64,000 nucleotides of DNA from Hymenobacter algoricola. GTDB lineage: Bacteria; Bacteroidota; Bacteroidia; Cytophagales; Hymenobacteraceae. The DNA is taken from positions 109,397 through 173,396 of the forward strand of contig NZ_BAABDH010000012.1 of assembly GCF_039539525.1 (NCBI RefSeq), read 5' to 3'. Below are positions 7,319 to 16,026 of this stretch, piece by piece; the stretch's first letter is position 1; each line of letters opens with the position of its first letter. The notes under the pieces were generated by a model that saw only the letters and a program-made list of their open reading frames with translations, ran no database searches and had not been told where the DNA came from. The position numbers were made by a program, and so were the translations under genes.

Positions 7319-9202
7319 TTACCACGGCCGGGGCCGGGCGTGGCTGAGCCCGGTGGTGTCGGTGAGGGCCTGCAGGAAAGCCAGCAGGTCGCGCTTCTCG
7401 GGAGCCGTGAAGTCGATCCGGCCGGCCGGCAGCGTCTGGTTGGGCACCGCCAGGCCCAGGCCGGCCCCGCCGCCCGCGGCGTAGAAGTCGATGACCTCGG
7501 CCAGGGTGCGGTAGGCGCCGTTGTGCATGTAGGGTGCCGTCAGGGCCACGTTGCGCAGGGTAGGCGTTTTGAAAGCGTGCCGCTGCCACTCGATGCCCGA
7601 TACGCCCTGCCGGCCCGGGTCGTGGTCCAGGCCCTTGGCGGCCCGCGCCGCGTGGGCGGGCACGCCGAGCACTTCGGCCTCGGTCCGCTCAAAGGCCGGG
7701 GGCACCGTGCCGTTGAACAGGGGCATAAAGTGGCAGGTGCCGCAGCGGCCCTTGCCCATAAATACGTTGAAGCCCCGCCGGGCCGCCGGGTCCAGGGCCT
7801 GCTTTTCCCCGCGCACGTACCGGTCGAAGGGGGCGTTGCAGCGCAGCAGCTCCCGCCGCAGGTAGCTGGCCAGGGCCGTTTTGAGATGCTGCTCCTGAAT
7901 GCCGGCCGGCCGGGTGGCCGGAAACGCCCGGGCAAAGGCGGCGCGGTAGGCCGCCTTGTGCGCCAGCCCCCGCACGGCCGCGGCCAGGGAGCCGTGCATT
8001 TCCCGGGGGTCGGCCAGCACGGCGGCAGCCTGGTCTTCGAGGTAGGTGACGCGGCCGTCGTAGAACTGGGCGCTTTGCAGGGCGGCGTTGAGCAGGGTGG
8101 GCGCGTTGCGGGCCACCTGCCCTTGCCCGCCGAAGGCCACGCTTTTCACCTGCCCATCGGTAAAGGCCCGCTCGGGCCGGTGGCAGGATGCGCAGCTGCG
8201 GCTGCCATTGCCCGAGAGGGCCGTATCGAAAAACAGCTGCCGGCCCAGCGCCGCCTGGGCCGCCGTGGGCTGGTCGGTGGTATTCGGCGCGAAGGCCATC
8301 GGGTTGAAGGCCGCCGGGTCGAACAGGGTGGCGGCATCAGCCCGCAGGGTGCGCACCTCGGCAAAGGGCCGGATGCCCAGCGCCAGCTGCGCCCGGGCCA
8401 GCTGCCGCGACAACGGGTTGGCGTAGTCGGTCAGAAAAGCGAGCTGGTCGAAGGCTTCGGCCTGGGGGTGGCGGCGCAGGTAGGCCAGGCTGGCGGCAAA
8501 GGTGCGCTGTAATTCGGCAGCCAGCCGCGGCTCCCGCTCTGCCAAGCGGACCTGGTAGGGCGCCACGGCGGCGCGCAGGGCCGCCAGGCTGGTGGCGGCC
8601 TCGGCCACGGCGCCCGGGGAGGCGGGCGTGTCAAACCGCGGCAGCCCCAGCGTGACGATGCGGAACACGCCCAGCCGCACGGCGTCGAACAGGTGGCGGT
8701 CGGTGGGCGAGAAGGTGGCGGCGGCATTGTGCAGCCCGACCAGGCTGCTGTGCACCAGCGCCAGCTGGGCCAGCACTTCGGCCCGCTGGGCCGGGGCGTA
8801 GGCAGCAGGGTACAAGTAGGTTTCGAGCACCTGCAACCCCTCGGCCGGCACGGCCCGCTGCTGCTGGTCGTAGGCTTCCACTTCGGCCAGGGCGGGGCCG
8901 TTGAGCTGCTTGGCCAATGAAGGCACGTAGTACTCGGTCAGAAACTCGATGCGCTTGTAGGCCCGGCGGGCCCGGGCAAAGGCCCGGCGCTGAGCTCCCA
9001 CCGGCTGCCCGGCCGCCACGCTCCGCCGCAGCCGGGCCACGGCCGAATCCAGGGCTCCCAGGTTGCGGCGGTAGTCGGCCAGAACGCGGGCCGCAGGCGT
9101 CGGCGCAGTGGCGGCGCGGCCGGCTTCGGGGCGCTGGCAGGCGCTCCAGCCCGCCACGGTCAGAAAGAAGAGCAATACGACGTAAAAAATCCGGGTCCGC
9201 AT
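7319..9202 (-). CDS. Di-haem cytochrome c peroxidase with imelysin-like N-terminal domain
   Basis: From ATG 9202 the protein is 627 aa with a lipobox (WSAC, Cys22). Residues about 35-290 are helical and imelysin-like (KRIEFLTEYYVPSLAKQLNG, QVLETYLYP). Residues about 305-620 are a MauG/CCP-type peroxidase with two c-type haem sites, CASCH at 337-341 and CGTCH at 487-491, and the FxGxxxRNAPTLLNAAL segment. The likely role is periplasmic H2O2 reduction or electron transfer at the outer face of the inner or outer membrane. It lies 87 bp downstream of a PhoX-type gene on the same strand and may share its transcript. An alternative start at 9268 lacks the lipoprotein signal at the N-terminus. Confidence 0.9.
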   Translation of the reverse strand: MRTRIFYVVLLFFLTVAGWSACQRPEAGRAATAPTPAARVLADYRRNLGALDSAVARLRRSVAAGQPVGAQRRAFARARRAYKRIEFLTEYYVPSLAKQLNGPALAEVEAYDQQQRAVPAEGLQVLETYLYPAAYAPAQRAEVLAQLALVHSSLVGLHNAAATFSPTDRHLFDAVRLGVFRIVTLGLPRFDTPASPGAVAEAATSLAALRAAVAPYQVRLAEREPRLAAELQRTFAASLAYLRRHPQAEAFDQLAFLTDYANPLSRQLARAQLALGIRPFAEVRTLRADAATLFDPAAFNPMAFAPNTTDQPTAAQAALGRQLFFDTALSGNGSRSCASCHRPERAFTDGQVKSVAFGGQGQVARNAPTLLNAALQSAQFYDGRVTYLEDQAAAVLADPREMHGSLAAAVRGLAHKAAYRAAFARAFPATRPAGIQEQHLKTALASYLRRELLRCNAPFDRYVRGEKQALDPAARRGFNVFMGKGRCGTCHFMPLFNGTVPPAFERTEAEVLGVPAHAARAAKGLDHDPGRQGVSGIEWQRHAFKTPTLRNVALTAPYMHNGAYRTLAEVIDFYAAGGGAGLGLAVPNQTLPAGRIDFTAPEKRDLLAFLQALTDTTGLSHARPRPW

Positions 9203-9289
9203 CTGATCAGCTGGTAGCTTGGGCTGCGCCGAAAGCCCCGCCCGGTTCCGGGTGGGGCTTCTGCTCATGTATAGGTGTAGGCAAATAAA

Positions 9290-10762
9290 TTAGCGGGGCA
9301 GGCCGCTGAGCAGCACGATCTGGCTGGCCTGGCTGTCGCCGTTGTTGGGTTTGGCGCCGCCGTTCTTGTACTTGTCGCTGGTCCAGGTATGGGGCTGAAT
9401 GCAGAGGGCGAAGGTGTTGGGAATGCCTATTTCGTCGGAAATATCAAACATGGCCCCGTACTCCCAGCTGCCCTTGGTCGAGAGGCTGGTGCCGGCGTTG
9501 AACTTGGCTGCGTCGGGGGCGGTGCGGTGGTGGTCCAGCTCCAGCATCGGCTTCAGCTCGCCGGTGGCAATAGCGTACTGGTAGATGTAGCCGTCGTGGG
9601 TTTCGGGGCCGTAGCCGTTGGAGTCTTCCTGAACGTAGACGTAGTTCTGGGTGACGCAGATGTTGTCGGGGTTCTGGAAGTCCTTGGCCTTGCCGGCGCG
9701 GTCGTCGCCGTCCAGAATCACTTCCAGGGTGCCCTTGGTGGGGTCGGTTTCGCTGAGCAGCAGCCGGTAGGTGCGGCCCCACTTCGTGCGCGCCTTGTCG
9801 GCGTTGACGCCCGTCTCGTCCTGGCCCGTCACGTTGAAGTACACTTCGCGGCCGTTGGCGCCGCCGCCCTTGCGGTAGTCGATGTCCTCGACCCGGCCCA
9901 TCTTGAGGGCTTTGAGCGGATCCACCTGGGCCTGCATCTGGGTGCCCGTCAGGTTTTTGTAGTCCGGAATAGCCACAAACTCCACCTCGTAGCGCTGCCC
10001 GAGCACCATGTCCCGCTCGCGCTGGTTGAGGTCTTTGCGGCGCAGCATGTACTGCTGCCCGCCTTCCAGGTCGCCCACGGCGTTGCTCTGGTACAGGGCC
10101 AGCTGCCCGCCGCTGCTGCCCGAGTCGTCCTCGCCGGTCAAAATCACGGTTTTGTTGGGGTAGGCAGTTTTGGGCAGGGGCACCGCGTTTTCGGCGCTCC
10201 AGTAGCCCAGGCCCTTCACGCCCTTGGGCATGCTCTGGGTGTTGTTGTCGGCGAAGGGCTGAATCAGGTGGATCTGGGCATCGACGGCACTTTCGCCGGC
10301 GCTCAGAAAGTAGGGACCGAAGCCGTGCTCCTCGGGCGTCACCATCGTGGCCGAGCACAGGCGCCAGCGGCCCCCGTCGGAGTTGAGCATATAGTCGCCG
10401 CGCACGGGCCGGAAGCTGTTGTCGAGGCGCACCCGCGACAGGGCGCGGTTGTCTTCCTGGTTGATGAGCATGGTGTAGCCGCTGCCGTCGGGGTTGCGCA
10501 GCAGGCCGGCGCCATCGGCCGAGCCGCCCAGCATAAACCCGGGCGTGGCCGCCAGCTGGTCGTCGGAGCTGAGCAGGGAGTAGAGCTTCACCTGCTCGAA
10601 GCCGGCCAGGGTTTTGGCCAGCACCGGCGTGGCGGAGTAGTTATCGAGCTTCGCCTGGGTGGGCGCGTCGGCCCTGGTGGCGTCGTCGGAGTCGTTGCAG
10701 GCGGTAAGCAGGCCGGCCAGCGCCAGGGCCGTCAGGCTCAGGGGAAGCGGGTAGTTTTTCAT
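9290..10762 (-). CDS. PhoX-type (DUF839) phosphatase-like lipoprotein
   Basis: The ATG at 10762 yields a 490-aa protein with a lipoprotein signal (MKNYPLPLSLTALALAGLLT, then AC). The mature part is a beta-propeller-like PhoX/DUF839 domain: GYTMLINQEDNRALSRVRLD, GRWRLCSATMVTPEEHGFG, RVEDIDYRKGG, FQNPDNICVTQNYVYVQED. In well-studied PhoX proteins these loops bind Ca and Fe for alkaline phosphatase activity; here only family membership can be claimed. It is exported and anchored. The pairing with a downstream cytochrome c peroxidase (87 bp) suggests one operon. No Pho box was recognisable in the upstream 330 bp. Confidence 0.85.
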   Translation of the reverse strand: MKNYPLPLSLTALALAGLLTACNDSDDATRADAPTQAKLDNYSATPVLAKTLAGFEQVKLYSLLSSDDQLAATPGFMLGGSADGAGLLRNPDGSGYTMLINQEDNRALSRVRLDNSFRPVRGDYMLNSDGGRWRLCSATMVTPEEHGFGPYFLSAGESAVDAQIHLIQPFADNNTQSMPKGVKGLGYWSAENAVPLPKTAYPNKTVILTGEDDSGSSGGQLALYQSNAVGDLEGGQQYMLRRKDLNQRERDMVLGQRYEVEFVAIPDYKNLTGTQMQAQVDPLKALKMGRVEDIDYRKGGGANGREVYFNVTGQDETGVNADKARTKWGRTYRLLLSETDPTKGTLEVILDGDDRAGKAKDFQNPDNICVTQNYVYVQEDSNGYGPETHDGYIYQYAIATGELKPMLELDHHRTAPDAAKFNAGTSLSTKGSWEYGAMFDISDEIGIPNTFALCIQPHTWTSDKYKNGGAKPNNGDSQASQIVLLSGLPR

Positions 10763-11095
10763 CACGGAGTAGCAGTAGCAGGCCGACCGGCCCGGGTGAA
10801 ACGATGGGCAAAAGTATCCGGCCGCTGTTACCAAGCCGTGAAGCCCAGATAAAGGAGCTGTGAAGTTCGAGCGGCCAAACCAGGTTCCGGCGCCGGCGCA
10901 CAGCCCCGTCGGGGTGCCCCTCCGGAGGGGGAATACCCGCGTTGGTCCCGCCCAAGGCCGGGTTGGTGTAGCTGATTTCCGGGGGGCCGCCCCAGCCCCT
11001 ACGTTTGCTTCCGGTAGTACCACCAGCCCCGCTGCCGCCGGTACTGCTACGAATCATACATTTCTCATTTTTTCATCCTTTCACTTCCCCTCATC
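10763..11095. other. Intergenic region upstream of phoX-like gene
   Basis: Non-coding divergent region of about 330 bp. It contains GC-rich stretches, a CTCCGGAGGGGG-like segment near 10920, and AT-rich DNA from 11047. The TACATTTC at 11057-11064 is one base from a -7 consensus and could serve the small ORF at 11096. No ORF of credible composition or known riboswitch was seen. Confidence 0.5.
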
Positions 11096-11161
11096 ATGGT
11101 CTGGATTTTCGGTGTTCTCATAGTTATTGTAGTCGTCGACTTTCTGCGCGACTTGTTGTAG
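11096..11161 (+). CDS. Candidate 21-aa hydrophobic membrane microprotein
   Basis: The frame ATG to TAG encodes MVWIFGVLIVIVVVDFLRDL plus a final Leu: a 14-residue hydrophobic core with a D-x-x-R-D tail, the typical layout of single-pass microproteins. A near-consensus -7 element (TACATTTC) lies 32 bp upstream and a strong GC hairpin 46 bp downstream, so an independent small transcript is plausible. At this length chance occurrence is possible. There is no homology evidence, and the function is unknown. Confidence 0.3.
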   Translation: MVWIFGVLIVIVVVDFLRDLL

Positions 11162-11207
11162 GCCGCGTTTCTGGGTCCGGGGGCGCCGCCCTCCGGCCCG
11201 CCCCTGC

Positions 11208-11236
11208 CGCAGCCCCGCCCCTTGGGCGGGGCTGCG
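11208..11236. terminator. GC-rich hairpin after the microprotein ORF
   Basis: CGCAGCCCCGCCC (11208-11220) pairs perfectly with GGGCGGGGCTGCG (11224-11236) around a three-base loop. No T-run follows, so it could equally be a structured element in the leader of the gene at 11297. Confidence 0.5.
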
Positions 11237-11296
11237 TACGTTCGTGGTTTTGTGCGCGGTGGGCCCTACCTTTTGGGCTCTTAGCCTCTGTCCCGC

Positions 11297-12460
11297 ATGC
11301 GCTGCTTGTTTCTTGCCTTCCTGCTACCGGGCCTGCTGACCTTGCTGACGCTGAGAGCCGGCCAGGCTCAGTCCCCGCGCTTTCCGGGCCAGGGCCGTAC
11401 GCCCGTGCGCCCCTCCTACCCGTCCGAAACCCTGGTGGAGCCCCAGTTCCTGACCCGCATAACCATCGGCCCCACCGTGCCCGGGGGGCACGACGCGGAT
11501 GGCTCCATTGCCGCGGAGCCCGACTCCAGCCAGCGCCGGCAGTACGCCCGCCACCGGGTGCGCGCCGTGCTGAAGGTGCGCCTCAACCGCCGGGGCGAAG
11601 GGCAGGACACCGTCGAAACCCAGACCATCGACCGGCAGGGCCGCCGCACCGCGACGGGCCCGCGGCGGCGCGAGTGGAGCTACAATGCCCAGGGCCAGTG
11701 CACGGCCCTGGTCGAGTACCCCGCCGCCGACCGGCCCCACACCCTCATTACCACCTACAACCCCACCCTGCGCCGGGGCCGGCAGGAAGTGCTCCAACCC
11801 AGCGGCACCCGCACCGTAGTCAGCGAAAAGCAGCTCTACCAGAGTGCCGACACCCTGCTCACCGAAGTGGTAGGCCACAGCCTGGCCGTGGGCCGCTACC
11901 TGTACCCGGCCTACTACCAGCGCAGCATCCGCCTGCGCCCCCACCCCGACACGGTGCTGACCCTGACCGGCTTCTATGGCCCCGACCACCAGCTCACCGG
12001 CTCCCGGGCCGACTACTGGCTGTACCGCCGCGGACACCTTACCGAAAGCGGCCGGCTGGAGCTGGGCCGGGCCGCTAAAGCCCAGCACCTGAAGCTGCCG
12101 CCCGGCCAGACCGTGCCCCTGCTCACCTACCCACAGGCGCTGGCGGCCCTGCGCCGGGGCCAGGGCCTGCAGCCCCAGCGCCGGCTCAGCTACGATGCCC
12201 GCCAGCAGCTGACCCGCCAGGAAATCACGGTGCCCCTCAATCAGCCGGGCCAAGTAGCTCAGAACGTGATGCGCTACACTTACAACAGCCTGGGCCAGCT
12301 TATCGGCCGCGAAGCCAGCTTCTCTTCCATCCGTGCCGCCACCCAGGCGGCCTACACGGTATTTTCGTACGCACCCACCGGCCTGCTGCTGGGCGAAACC
12401 TCCGACGCCCGCAGCAGCAAGCCCGTGTTTTACCGCTACCTCTACCAGTACTACGACTAG
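11297..12460 (+). CDS. Secreted hypothetical protein with YD/RHS-like segments
   Basis: The 387-aa protein has a signal peptide (MRCLFLAFLLPGLLTLLTLR, AGQAQS). The mature region repeats short beta-strand units reminiscent of YD/RHS-like or MORN-like scaffolds (RREWSYNAQGQCTALVEYP, RRLSYDARQQLTRQEI, MRYTYNSLGQLIGREASF, FSYAPTGLLLGE). Such YxxxGxL units are common in secreted Bacteroidota proteins of unknown role. There is no catalytic motif and no T9SS sorting domain. It is monocistronic with a hairpin terminator downstream. Confidence 0.75.
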   Translation: MRCLFLAFLLPGLLTLLTLRAGQAQSPRFPGQGRTPVRPSYPSETLVEPQFLTRITIGPTVPGGHDADGSIAAEPDSSQRRQYARHRVRAVLKVRLNRRGEGQDTVETQTIDRQGRRTATGPRRREWSYNAQGQCTALVEYPAADRPHTLITTYNPTLRRGRQEVLQPSGTRTVVSEKQLYQSADTLLTEVVGHSLAVGRYLYPAYYQRSIRLRPHPDTVLTLTGFYGPDHQLTGSRADYWLYRRGHLTESGRLELGRAAKAQHLKLPPGQTVPLLTYPQALAALRRGQGLQPQRRLSYDARQQLTRQEITVPLNQPGQVAQNVMRYTYNSLGQLIGREASFSSIRAATQAAYTVFSYAPTGLLLGETSDARSSKPVFYRYLYQYYD

Positions 12461-12494
12461 CCGGGTGTCCTGAGCCGCAAGTCTTTATTCGCAA

Positions 12495-12526
12495 AAAGGC
12501 CCACCCGGGATTCCGGATGGGCCTTT
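12495..12526. terminator. Bidirectional hairpin terminator
   Basis: AAAGGCCCACCCGG pairs with CCGGATGGGCCTTT, with one mismatch and a four-base loop, flanked by A and T runs, between convergent genes ending at 12460 and 12554. Confidence 0.8.
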
Positions 12527-12553
12527 CTTGTTCGGCGCAGCGCCTCGCGGCGG

Positions 12554-14899
12554 CTAGTTCTTCAGCAGCTTGCGCGTCACGGCCTGGGCACCCTCGCCGA
12601 TGGTGAGCAGGTAGAGGCCGGCGGGCAGCCCACGCAGGCTCAGCTGCCCGGCCGCCGTAAGCCGGGTAGCCAGCCGCACCCGGCCGGTCAGGTCGCGCAC
12701 CTGGGCGGCGGGCCGGGACGCCACGCCGGCGGGCAGCGTCACGGTTACCAGCTCCCGGGCGGGGTTGGGGTACACCGTCAGGCCGGCCAGGGCACTTTCG
12801 GCCTGGCTGGCGGTGCCGATGCCGACCACAAAGTCTGCGCTGCTGCTGACCGAGTTCTGCGGCATGAGCAGAGTGATGACGCCCGTGGTGGCCCCCGCCG
12901 GCACAATAGCCGTGACCTGGGTAGGGCTGACGACGTTGAAGGAGGCCACAGCTCCGTTGAACCGCACCTGATTGGTAGTGCCCAGGTTGGCGCCGGTGAT
13001 GGTGACCAGGGTGCCGACCGGGCCGGTAGTGGGCGAGAAGCTGGCAATGGCCGGGGCCGGGGCGGCCGTCACGTAGAAGTTGAACACGGCCGACGTGCCG
13101 CCACCCGGGGCGGGGTTGGTTACGGTCACCGGATAGGTGCCCGTCACGGCGCCCGGCGGCAGGTCTACCGACAGCCGGGTAGGCGACAGGTAAGTGGTCA
13201 TGCTTACCGGGGCCGCGGACATTACCCGCGACGTGGGCACGAAGCCCGTGCCGTTGACGAGCAGCGTGAAGGCGCCCATGCCCGGGGGTACCGAGCCCGG
13301 CTGCAGGCCGGTGATAACCGGCAGGGGCGTGGCGGGGTTGCCCGTCACCACCAGATCGGTGGCGCTGAGGGCCTGGCCGCCGGAGGTGAAGATGGCAATA
13401 CGGCCGGTGGAAGAGCTGCTGGTGACTACAAAGCTGAGCTGGGTGGAGCTAAGCACGGCATAGTTGCCGACCGGCACCTGGTTCAGCTCTACCTCAAATA
13501 CGTTGGTGAAGTTGGTGCCCGTAACGGTAACGAGCGTGCCGGCCACGGCGCTGGCCGGCGTGAAGCTGGTGATGGTAGGCTGGGGCGCGGGCGTCACGAT
13601 GAAGTTGAACGGGGCCGAGGAGCCCCCGCCCGGGGCCGGGTTCGTCACGACGACCGGATACGTGCCCTCGACGGCCCCCGCGGGCAGCTGGACGCTGAGC
13701 TGGGTGGCGGAGAGGTAGGTGATGGGCAGCGCGAAACCGTTGAAGGTGACCGTGGAGAAGGGCAGGTAGCCCGTACCCGTAAGGATGAGCGTAAACGCCC
13801 CCGCCCCGTCCATCACCGAGGGCGGCGACAGGCTGGTGATGGTCGGAAGTGGGTTCACGGGGTTGCCGCTCACCACTAGGGTGGTGGCGCTGGTGGCCGT
13901 GCCGCCGGGGGTGATGACGGCAATGCGGCCGGTAGAGGCGCTGCTCGACACGACAAACGTGAGCTGGTTGGCGCTCAGCAGCGTGAAGCTGCCCACCGTC
14001 ACGCCGTTGAGCAGCACGCTGCTGGCGCCGGCGAAGTTGGTGCCCGTGACGGTGACCAGCGTGCCGGCCACGGCGCTGGCCGGCGTGAAGCCGCTAATGG
14101 TGGGAGCCGGGCCGGTGGTGGCCATCACGAAGAAGTTGAAGGGGGCCGAGGTGCCGCCGCCCGGGGCGGGGTTGGTTACCCTCACCGGGTAGGTGCCGAT
14201 AACGGCGCCCGGGGGCAGCTCGACGCGGAGCTGGGTAGCCGACAGGTACGTCGTCATGCTCACCGGCGCCGTAGACGACACCACGGAGGCAGGCACGAAG
14301 CCCGTGCCGTTGACGACCAGCGTAAAGGCCCCCACGCCCGGCTGCACCGACGGCGGCGAGAGGCTGGTGATGACCGGCACCGGGTTGGTCGGGTTGCCCT
14401 GGGTGATGGTGTAGGGCCCCGGGCTGAAGGCCGTGCCACCCGGACTCACGACCCCGATCAGACCGCTGGTGGCCCCTACGGGCACCACGAACACAATCTG
14501 AATGTCGCTGACTATCGTGAAGCTGGGCAGCGCGGCCCCGTTCAGCGTCAGGCTGGTGGCGCCGATAAAGCCGCTGCCCAGCACCGTCACGACCGTGCCG
14601 GCCGGGCCGCTGGTGGGCGAGAAGCTGCTGACAACGGGCGCGGCCAGCCCGGCCGGCGCGGAAACCCGGGCCGGGGCGGCCGGCCAGGGCTGGCCGACGG
14701 GCACGACAGTGGACGCGGGCCGGGCCGCCGATGACCAGGTGCCGGGCCAGCCCGGAGCGGCCGTAGCCGCCGACTGCGCCGCCGCTACCGGGGGCAGCAG
14801 GTGCCCGAGCAGCACCAGCAGCAGGGCCAGCAGCGCCCGGAAGCTCCCGGCCCGGGGGCGGGCCGCTACGGGGGGAGAGATGGTAGAAACAGTAATCAT
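12554..14899 (-). CDS. Seven-repeat IPT/TIG surface protein with T9SS sorting domain
   Basis: The 781-aa protein starts at ATG 14899. The sequence before it, CCCTACCCGT, is also found before the gene at 16715, which supports this start. A signal peptide (LLALLLVLLGHLLPPVAAAQ) is followed by seven IPT/TIG immunoglobulin-like repeats of about 80-90 aa. They alternate two types: A (FSPTSGPAGTVVTVLGSGF) and B (SLSPPSVQPGVGAFTLVVNG), in order A-B-A-B-A-B-A. The C-terminal 80 residues are a type A T9SS sorting domain (LTVYPNPARELVTVTLPAG, LRGLPAGLYLLTIG). It is exported through the Por system, and adhesion or scaffolding is a reasonable inference. Near-identical DNA between repeats (around 13530 and 14060) points to recent internal duplication. 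Confidence 0.9.
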   Translation of the reverse strand: MITVSTISPPVAARPRAGSFRALLALLLVLLGHLLPPVAAAQSAATAAPGWPGTWSSAARPASTVVPVGQPWPAAPARVSAPAGLAAPVVSSFSPTSGPAGTVVTVLGSGFIGATSLTLNGAALPSFTIVSDIQIVFVVPVGATSGLIGVVSPGGTAFSPGPYTITQGNPTNPVPVITSLSPPSVQPGVGAFTLVVNGTGFVPASVVSSTAPVSMTTYLSATQLRVELPPGAVIGTYPVRVTNPAPGGGTSAPFNFFVMATTGPAPTISGFTPASAVAGTLVTVTGTNFAGASSVLLNGVTVGSFTLLSANQLTFVVSSSASTGRIAVITPGGTATSATTLVVSGNPVNPLPTITSLSPPSVMDGAGAFTLILTGTGYLPFSTVTFNGFALPITYLSATQLSVQLPAGAVEGTYPVVVTNPAPGGGSSAPFNFIVTPAPQPTITSFTPASAVAGTLVTVTGTNFTNVFEVELNQVPVGNYAVLSSTQLSFVVTSSSSTGRIAIFTSGGQALSATDLVVTGNPATPLPVITGLQPGSVPPGMGAFTLLVNGTGFVPTSRVMSAAPVSMTTYLSPTRLSVDLPPGAVTGTYPVTVTNPAPGGGTSAVFNFYVTAAPAPAIASFSPTTGPVGTLVTITGANLGTTNQVRFNGAVASFNVVSPTQVTAIVPAGATTGVITLLMPQNSVSSSADFVVGIGTASQAESALAGLTVYPNPARELVTVTLPAGVASRPAAQVRDLTGRVRLATRLTAAGQLSLRGLPAGLYLLTIGEGAQAVTRKLLKN

Positions 14900-14986
14900 A
14901 CGGGTAGGGAAAAGGGAGTAAGGAAAGCTAACTGACAACGAAAAACGCGGTTACGGCCGACAGTACTGCCCGCCCGGCCCGGGCTT

Positions 14987-15000
14987 CAAAGATACTTTTG
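14987..15000. promoter_or_regulatory. Overlapping divergent -7 elements
   Basis: On the minus strand TATCTTTG (14987-14994) and on the plus strand TACTTTTG (14993-15000) both match TAnnTTTG. The minus element is 88 bp before the IPT gene start. No TTG at a proper -33 distance was seen on either strand, so the plus copy may be incidental. Confidence 0.4.
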
Positions 15001-15135
15001 CCCCGCGCAAATCATAGCTACCGGGGGTGGGAGAGTTGAAGCCCTGCGGCCCCGGTTTCGGGCAGCGGCCCCGGGCGGCGGACCGGCCCTTCCCGACGGG
15101 CGTACAGCCAGCAGATGCCGAAACGCCCGCAGCCG

Positions 15136-15165
15136 TTGCATTCCCCGCATCCGGCGGTATCTTGC
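15136..15165 (+). promoter_or_regulatory. Promoter TTG-N19-TATCTTGC, copy 1
   Basis: TTG at 15136-15138, a 19-base spacer, then TATCTTGC at 15158-15165, close to the Bacteroidota -33/-7 promoter. The identical arrangement lies before the paralogous lipoprotein at 16145. It ends 79 bp before the ATG at 15245. Confidence 0.55.
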
Positions 15166-15244
15166 TTTACCGCTACGCCTTATTTCGCCGCCGGCCCCGT
15201 CGCCGGCGTTTAATTTCGCTACCCCTATCCCCTACGCTCCGTCT

Positions 15245-15787
15245 ATGAAACGCTACCTCCTCTACGCGGCCCTGCTGCTGCTTACCCAGTGCAGCAAATG
15301 CAAACAAGACGACCCCACGCCCGAAGACCAGCTGCCGCCCGCGACCCAGACCGGGGCCAATACCTTCGGCTGCCTCGTCAACGGGCAGGTGTATACACCT
15401 AGCGGCTATAATGGCACTAGCAACTATGCTGTACTCTATGATCCAGCATATAATGGCGGCAGCTTGGATGTAATGGTATACCGTTATCCTAGCAAAAGCG
15501 CTGACGCGCAGTACCTGAGTTTTGGAGGCGTCTCTGTGGCTTCGAATGGTATATATCTATTCAAGTCATCAACTAACCTAGCCGCCAGGTTTAGTGATGC
15601 AGCGAGACAAAAAGGGTGTACTCGTTATGCCAGTGATGACGGTACCACATCCTGTATGGGCCAATTTACCATCACGCGCTTGGACTTAGCAGCGGGCATC
15701 ATCTCGGGCACGTTTGAGTTCACGCTCGCCAAGCTAGGCTGCGACACGATCCGCGTCACGCAGGGGCGCTTCGACAAAAAGCTTTAA
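15245..15787 (+). CDS. DUF6252-like lipoprotein, copy 1
   Basis: The 180-aa protein has a signal MKRYLLYAALLLLTQ then CSKCKQDD, with a lipobox Cys at position 16. The mature N-terminus is a short Pro-rich linker followed by TGANTFGCLVNGQVYTPSGY, the start of a beta-sandwich domain seen in many Bacteroidota lipoproteins (DUF6252-like). The C-terminus (GTFEFTLAKLGCDTIRVTQG, RFDKKL) matches the paralogue at 16145. The family function is unknown. Codons here are visibly more AT-rich than in neighbours (for example AGCGGCTATAATGGCACTAG), suggesting transfer or relaxed selection. The tandem copy forms part of a duplicated two-gene module. Confidence 0.8.
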   Translation: MKRYLLYAALLLLTQCSKCKQDDPTPEDQLPPATQTGANTFGCLVNGQVYTPSGYNGTSNYAVLYDPAYNGGSLDVMVYRYPSKSADAQYLSFGGVSVASNGIYLFKSSTNLAARFSDAARQKGCTRYASDDGTTSCMGQFTITRLDLAAGIISGTFEFTLAKLGCDTIRVTQGRFDKKL

Positions 15788-15819
15788 GCAGCCCATCGTC
15801 CCCTTTATCACTTGTTCGT

Positions 15820-15972
15820 ATGAAAACACTTACTCTGCTGCTGTTTACCTGGCTGGGCTGCGCGGCCTCCCTCCACGCTCAGCAAGCCCCGCCGCCCGAC
15901 TCGCTGCGCCAGCACCTGGATTACCTGTTCACCTCGCTCGATAAAGCCCCGCTACCCCTGCTGCGGGCATAG
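15820..15972 (+). pseudogene. Remnant 5' end of a secreted T9SS-type protein, copy 1
   Basis: ATG 15820 gives MKTLTLLLFTWLGCAASLHA, QQAPPPDSLRQHLDYLFTSL, DKAPLPLLRA and then TAG. The signal peptide and the L-D-Y-x-F-x-x-L-D-K-x-x-x-P pattern match the N-terminus of the larger protein at 16715 (IGAVFQYVDRSQVPTGILEE). The remaining several hundred codons are absent. This looks like the truncated second gene of the duplicated lipoprotein module. It could be expressed as a 50-aa secreted peptide, but a decayed remnant is likelier. Confidence 0.65.
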
Positions 15973-15996
15973 CAGTATCATAATATACCGGCCGAG

Positions 15997-16026
15997 TTGT
16001 CTTGTTTGGGGGTATGCCTATCTTGC
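15997..16026 (+). promoter_or_regulatory. Promoter TTG-N19-TATCTTGC, copy 2
   Basis: TTG at 15997-15999, 19 bases, then TATCTTGC at 16019-16026, the same element and spacing as before the gene at 15245. It lies 118 bp before ATG 16145. The two downstream flanks also match (CTCTACCGCTCCGTTA and CTTTACCGCTACGCCTTA). Confidence 0.55.
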
